A stretch of DNA of 64,000 bases. Source: Aegilops tauschii subsp. strangulata (taxonomy: Eukaryota > Streptophyta > Magnoliopsida > Poales > Poaceae). The notes beneath the pieces are model-generated. The model made no database searches. It was not told the origin of the DNA and saw nothing but the letters and a program-made list of their open reading frames with translations. The position numbers and the translations under genes are program-made. Numbering within the stretch: the stretch's first letter is position 1; each line of letters begins with the position of its first letter. Positions 58,990-64,000 of this stretch are shown here, one piece after another. The stretch is taken from NCBI RefSeq assembly GCF_002575655.3, contig NC_053037.3, forward strand, positions 327,139,294-327,203,293, given 5' to 3'.

Positions 58990-59370
58990 CCACTGTAATG
59001 AAATCTAATCAAACTACGACGCCTTGTTGTTAAGGGCATTTCTAACTGATCCCTATAAGTGGGTGGAGTAAATTTTTACTCCACTAATGTTGACTGCATC
59101 TGACCGATCCTCGTAGTTAGTAGAGTAAAACAAAATTTTGTAGATTTTGTGTCTAACCGCATCAACTGTAAAGACTACACAATATATATCATGAGAATAT
59201 AAAACGTGCATAACATAACCGTCACACCATATATTAGTTTCATCATCACGAATTTCAAATAAAAACATGCAAAATTCACTCAAAACTCATCACTTCAAAC
59301 ACAATAAGATCCAAAATTACCACAAACATAGCATGTATATGTTGTTCATCGAGCCAACCAATGGCAGCAC

Positions 59371-59595
59371 CCCCCCCCCCCCCCCCCCCGCGCGGCAACC
59401 ACCACTCAAACGAGGTCCTCGGCGAAGAAATCAACCCCACCATCTTCTCGGCCACCATCACCACCGTCATCCTCTCGGCCACCATCAACACCACCACCCC
59501 CTCGGCCACCACCACTCAAACGAGGTCCTTGGCGAAGAAATCAACTCCACCACCATCTCGGCCACCACCATCACCACCACCACCAACACCTAGGT
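59371..59595. repeat. Poly-C run, 113-bp tandem duplication and CAC repeats
   Basis: A run of about 19 C at 59371 is followed by two copies of CCACCACTCAAACGAGGTCC...GGCGAAGAAATCAAC (about 59399 and 59512), then ACCACCATCACCACC repeats. All are within the Harbinger-like element. Confidence 0.8.
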
Positions 59596-60408
59596 CACCA
59601 CCAACATTCCGAAGAGAGGCTTCCAAGATCTCTCCACGAGTGAGCACCCAATACTTCCTTGCGGTTTCATCCATTGTATTTGGATTCATGAACATGATAG
59701 CACGTTCTTCAGCCTTTTTGGCATCACGATTCCTCTCCTTCTCAAGTGCAAGCCTACACTCCTCGGCCTTCAACTTTCTCTCTTCAGCTGCAAACTTGGC
59801 CTTCCATTTCTCATCCACCAACACATTGAGCTCATCCACCTCGCCATCTCCTCTTCTTTGCATTTGGACGCGATGTAGGCATTTCATCGAGCACATGGCG
59901 GTCGTGATGCTTGTTGCCAGCTGCGGCCGCGCCCGCGCCAAACGAATGGTCGTGGGGCGCCGGAGTAGCTGCAGGAAGCGTCGGCCTTGCACGAGGCGCC
60001 ATTCTGGCCTTCTTTGTTTTCTTCTTTGTGGTCGCCTCGGCGAGCGTCGACGCTGCCGCCGTTGGCTTTCGAACTCGTTTGGCTTCGGAGGGTGAGCAGC
60101 GAGCCATCGCCGGAGAGGCGGTGGCCACCTCGGAGGCCATTGCCGCGGTTGCAGGAGGAGCTTCAACCCTGTGTATTTTTTTCATCCCCAAACTCTTCTT
60201 CGGCACGGGCGGCGGCGCATACGTGATTTCCGGAAGCGGAAAGCCTGTGGCGGTGGCCGGCGGGGTGAGGGAGGGGTCCAGCTACCCATTCCGGCCGAAG
60301 GGACGGTCATCGGTGGCTGCGGCGGGGCGCAGGTGCGGCGGCAACGGGAGAGAAGGCGATGCGGGATGGGAGAAAGAGAGGCAACACTTCTACTCGGCCG
60401 TGGTGTGA
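59516..60408 (-). pseudogene. ORF similar to the NAM-associated C-terminal domain, frameshifted
   Basis: The N-terminal part (60206-59832) is Ala- and Lys-rich (MPKKSLGMKKIHRVEAPPAT; KKKTKKARMAPRARP). After a frame change near 59850 comes a charged helical stretch (DEKWKAKFAAEERKLKAEEC, RDAKKAEERAIMFMNPNTMD, RKYWVLTRGEILEASL). That stretch resembles the C-terminus of plant proteins annotated as NAM-associated, which often accompany PIF/Harbinger transposons. The Myb/SANT-like N-terminus expected in such proteins is missing. The end is Gly-rich owing to CAC repeats. Confidence 0.6.
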
Positions 60409-60757
60409 GTGAGTATATTTAGGGAGATTGGAGGGGATATTGGGAGGTGGAGGATAATTTTTACTCCAATATACCGGTTAGGGGATCGGTTAGGTGTGCC
60501 GTAAGGGAGGATAACCGAATTTATTCTCGCTTACGGCCTTACTGGGGATTGGTTAGAAATGCCCTAACAGTGGTACAGTGCCTAAACATCAGAGGTCTAC
60601 CGACATGGTTTGCGACTCCTTGTTTCAAAATGGCAGGATTCCTGCACATTAAGAAGAAATAGTTCCTTAGTTAATTAGGTAAAATCGACCGAAAAGCATG
60701 GTAAATCGGATGAGAACCATCACAACCGCTGAGCGGCACACACAAGATACACCACGT

Positions 60758-62250
60758 TGATACGCCTCCAACATATCTATAATTTTTTATTCTTCCAAGA
60801 TATTATAGTATCAATCTTGGATGTTTTATATGCATTTAGATGCTATTCTATATCATTTTTTGGGACTACCCTATTAACCCAGTGCCTAGTGCCAGTTGTT
60901 GTGTTTTGCTTGTTTTTGGTTTTCCAGAAAATTAATACCAAATGCAGTCCAACAACTAAGGAACTTTTTGACGTTTTTTTCTAGACATGAGAGACCCTAG
61001 AAGCTTCGGGAGGAGACCAGAAGGCAATCGAGGAGACGACAAGGCAACTGGGCACGCCTTGTGAGGGGGGCGCCCTGTTACCCTGTGGGTCCCTGAGGCT
61101 CTGTCTGACCTAATTCCACTTCTATAAATTGTACAATATTGGGAAACTAACAGAGAGCCACCTGAAACCCTTTTTCCGCCGCCGCAAGTTTTTGTTCTTT
61201 TGCGGTCCCAACTGGAGGCCTTTTTCGGTACTCTGCCGGAAGGGGAATCGATCACGGACTGCTTCTACATCATCCTTGCCGCCTTCCGATGATGCGTGAG
61301 CAGTTTACCACAAACCTACGGGTCCATAGTTGTTTTCTTCTGTCTCTCTCTTTGATCTTCAATACAATGTTCTCCTACAGTTTCTTGGAGTTTTATTCGC
61401 TGAAATCTTATTTTGTGGTGTGTTTCTTGGGATCCGATGAACTGTCAGTTTATGATATGAATATTCATGAGAAGTAATTGAGTCTTTTCTGAACTTTATC
61501 ATGCATGATTGTTATAGCTTTGTATTTCTCTCTGATCTATCCGTTTGGTTCGGCCAACTAGATTGGTTTATCTTCAGTAGAGAGTTTCTTTGTGATTGGT
61601 TCAATCTTGTGGCGCTCCATATCCCAGTGACAGAAAGGGACAAGACACGTATTTGTATTTTTGCCATTAAGGATAAAACGATGGGGTTTATTCATATTGA
61701 TTGAGTTTACTTTGTCTACATTATGTCATCTTGTTTAAGGCATTACTCTGTTTTATACTTAGTAGTAGATGCAGGCAGGAGTCGGTCTACTGTCTCGGAC
61801 GTGATGCCTATATGCATGATCATTGCCTTGGATATCATCATAACTATGCGCTTTTCTATCAATTGCCCAACAGTAATTTGTTCACCCACCGTATGCTATG
61901 TGTTCGAGAGAGATGCCTCTAATGAACACTATTGGCTCAGGGTCTACCTTTATCATATTACAGAAACCAAAATTCCTTTGCTGTATTTTTTTATCTTTTA
62001 TTTTTCTTTGCAATTTATCCATCTACGTATACAAGATTTGATCTTTGCAAGTAACGAGTTCAAGGGGATTGACAACCTTCTTACATGCGTTGGGTGCAAG
62101 TATTTGATTTTGTGTGGTGCAGTTGCTGTGCACGAGGCTTTGCATGATTCTTCTATTGGTTCAATAAACCTTGGTTCTCACTTAGGAAAATACTTATCTC
62201 GACTGTGTTGCATCTTCCCTCCTCTTCAGGAAAAATTCCAATGCAGCTCA
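60758..62250 (+). repeat. 5' LTR of the right-hand Gypsy
   Basis: About 1.49 kb; start clear (TGATACG), end estimated from the CA before the primer region. Contains a possible TATA-like TCTATAAATTG near 61122. Confidence 0.75.
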
Positions 62251-62270
62251 TAAGTAGCAGGAAGAATTTC

Positions 62271-62288
62271 TGGCGCCGTTGTCGGGGA
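62271..62288 (+). other. Primer binding site (tRNA-Asp type, one mismatch)
   Basis: TGGCGCCGTTGTCGGGGA, differing at one base from the site at 22516-22533. Confidence 0.75.
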
Positions 62289-62445
62289 GGCATCATCAAA
62301 ACCAATCAAGTACCTATACACAAACTATCATCTACTAGCTCTACTTTTTATTTGCATTTGCGTCTTGTTTTTTCTCCCCCACTTCTCATAAAAAATACAA
62401 AAACACAAAAATATTTTTGTTTGCTCGTTTGGTTGCTTTGTCGCT

Positions 62446-63595
62446 ATGTCTCAGGAAAATACCAAGTTGTGTGATTTTTCAAATACTAATAATAACGATT
62501 ATATTAGTACTCCAATTGCTTCTCCCTCCACTAGTGCGGAGTCATGTGATATTAATGCCGCTTTGATAATTCTATCCATATTGCATCCCATCTTAACACT
62601 TTCATTTAATTATGTGATATGCAAAAGAAATAAGGTGTGGATAATTATATTGTTAAGTTGAAATTATTATAGTTCTCGCAAAGAGATCATGTTAAAACTT
62701 GGTTTTCATCCTTGCCTCGAAATAGTATTGATTCTTGGAATAAGTGTAAGGATGCTTTTATTGCCAAGTATTTTCCTCCCGCTAAAATTATTTCTTTTAG
62801 AAATCAAAGTATTAATTTTAAGCAACTTGAGTATGAACATGTTGCACAATCTTGGGAGAGAATGAAATTAATGATTAGTAATTGTCCGACTCGTGGTTTA
62901 AGTTTATGGATGATTATACAAAATTTCTATGTGGGACTAAACTTTGTTTCCAGAAATTTTCTAGACTCTGCTGCAGGTGGTACTTTCATTGAAATCACAT
63001 TGGGGGAAGGTACAAAACTCCTTGATAATATAATGGAAAATTACTTTCAATGGCATACCGAACGAGCTCCAACTGGTTAGAAGGTAAAATAAAAATGCTC
63101 ATGTTAATCCTAATGATGTGCCATTATCTACTTTGATTGAGAAAAATTGTTATGCTATTGATGTGTATTTTTTCTCTAGAAATAATTTCAACAACAATGC
63201 TTATAGAGGTAATTTTAATCCTAACCGTATCCCAGAAATTCTTCTAGTAATTATGGTAATTCCTATAATAATAATAATAGGATACCTAATGATGTTGAGA
63301 ACAACATTAAAGAATTTATTATCTCAAAAGATTTTTTAATGCCATGATAGAAGAAAAATTGAATAAAGTTGATGATATGGCTAGGAACATGGATAAAATT
63401 GCTCATGGTGTGGATACTCTTAAAATTAAAATTTTGCCACCCGAGCATGATACTAATGAGTCTATTAAGCTATTTATGTCTCTATTAGTGAAACTAAAGA
63501 GAGAACCGCTAGGTTGATAGCTAAGCGAGAATTCCTAGAAAAGGCTATTCCGCCCGGTTTTTACCGTAATCATGATGAATCTATAATACCTAAAT
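62446..63595 (+). pseudogene. gag: Gypsy gag, decayed
   Basis: Starts at ATG 62446 (MSQENTKLCDFSNTNNNDYI). The capsid core is readable in a later frame (SWNKCKDAFIAKYFPPAKII, 62730-62790; ERMKLMISNCPTRGLSLWMI). Stops and frame changes occur near 62660 and 63078. Further in-frame remnants (EKLNKVDDMARNMDKI, about 63355-63405) continue to about 63595. No zinc knuckle or protease follows. Confidence 0.75.
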
Positions 63596-64000
63596 AGTTG
63601 ATCCCCACTAACCTATTTATCTTGACATGCAGCCCGTCCACATCAGCAAGCTCGCCACATCATCAACAACTGCTCCTCTGCATGATGCCACATCATCTGT
63701 TCTGTTTTGTGCACAACTCGGTAAAGTCCATTGACTAAAGCGCTAAGCCCACCTGCTAACGACACAAATCTTCCAACCCTTCACGATTGGGTTAATTGCC
63801 CAGACTATCGATCTTCCCACGGGCTCTCGATCTTCTCTGCTTCTCCCCCCGACTATCGATCTCCCCACCAGAAACACACATGAAAGGGACGGGGGAAGGC
63901 CAGATTCGTTACTTTTCTCTCCTAGAAGGCCAGCGCGGGTTGAATCCCCCCACGGTCAATGCTTATATCCTTCCGCTGCTACATGTGCTGGACGGGAGAA
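63596..64000. other. Unassigned right edge
   Basis: Gypsy sequence stops near 63595. The rest has no long ORF or transposon end that I recognise. The phrase GACTATCGATCT occurs twice (63802 and 63850), each followed by (T/C)CCCAC. Confidence 0.4.

Larger units (their letters stand above)
59034..60564. mobile_element. PIF/Harbinger-like element carrying an ORF
   Basis: 1531 bp with inverted ends GGGCATTTCTAACTGATCCC and the mirrored GGGATTGGTTAGAAATGCCC, flanked by TAA (59031-59033 and 60565-60567). Subterminal regions also mirror each other (GAGTAAATTTTTACTCC against GGATAATTTTTACTCC). No transposase is present; the cargo is a minus-strand ORF. It lies only 220 bp after the GPAT stop. Confidence 0.82.
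60758..63595 (+). mobile_element. Gypsy retrotransposon, 5' part
   Basis: LTR from TGATACGCCTCCAACATATC (60758) to about 62250 (ATGCAGCTCA), tRNA-Asp-type primer site at 62271 and decayed gag to about 63595. No pol and no 3' LTR before the window end. Sequence similarity to the solo LTR at 19285 (shared phrases TTTTTGGGACTA, CCAGTGC, CCGCCGCCGCAAG) places it in a related family. The 3' half is deleted or cut by other DNA. Confidence 0.82.

Noticed and set aside
61289..62253. ORFs within the right-hand LTR
   Set aside because: They lie wholly inside the Gypsy LTR and show no retroelement or host protein features.

Overview
The window is grass nuclear DNA, almost certainly Triticeae (wheat, Aegilops, barley or a relative). 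Evidence: stacked LTR retrotransposons of types familiar from wheat and barley (a Copia of the Angela/BARE/WIS type and several Gypsy elements whose LTRs begin TGATACGTCTCCAACGTAT), Stowaway-type MITEs, plant L1-like LINEs, and a plant glycerol-3-phosphate acyltransferase (GPAT) gene with very GC-rich exons. There is no bacterial-style gene organisation. I saw no rRNA or tRNA gene and no CRISPR array.

Positions 1-38176 form one nested transposon block. The oldest resident is a plus-strand Angela/BARE-like Copia. Its 5' LTR is cut at 3200 by a Gypsy whose 3' part fills 1-3199, and its 3' LTR is 36556-38176. It was interrupted again by: (i) a minus-strand Copia of the same superfamily (6868-19084, target duplication CGAAT), itself hit by a 5'-truncated LINE (11862-15448, duplication TGTTCTTTC); (ii) a Gypsy solo LTR (19285-20968, duplication CCTAC/CCTAT); (iii) a Gypsy with two 1.4-kb LTRs (21098-35149, duplication GCAAG). 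The last keeps gag and a 3' region but has no pol. In place of pol it has about 7.3 kb of repeat-rich DNA that starts with CACTA and contains a broken gene-like stretch, a 97-bp minisatellite and a six-copy tandem repeat of about 330-385 bp. All retroelement genes here are visibly broken.

Positions 38177-58990 are the genic part. A decayed coding-like stretch (38177-38870) precedes an intact GPAT first exon (39096-39812), which has its own TATA box and splice donor but no second exon nearby. About 5.8 kb of MITEs and TE fragments follow. A second GPAT first exon (45631-46380) and the only GPAT second exon (57951-58811) together give a 536-residue protein. The intron between them is 11570 bp and contains a (GA)n tract, a foldback element and an almost complete antisense LINE (51354-57762, duplication TTGCTGATGTC). 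Both first exons end in phase 0, so either could in principle splice to the shared acyltransferase exon. The protein keeps the acyltransferase motifs but has a degenerate N-terminal phosphatase motif.

Positions 59034-60564 are a PIF/Harbinger-like element (duplication TAA) carrying a broken ORF that resembles the NAM-associated C-terminal domain. From 60758 another Gypsy begins (LTR, tRNA-Asp type primer site, decayed gag) and is lost near 63600. The last 400 bases are unassigned.

Transposon family names are recalled from general knowledge and were not checked against a database. Boundaries and target duplications were read directly from the sequence.
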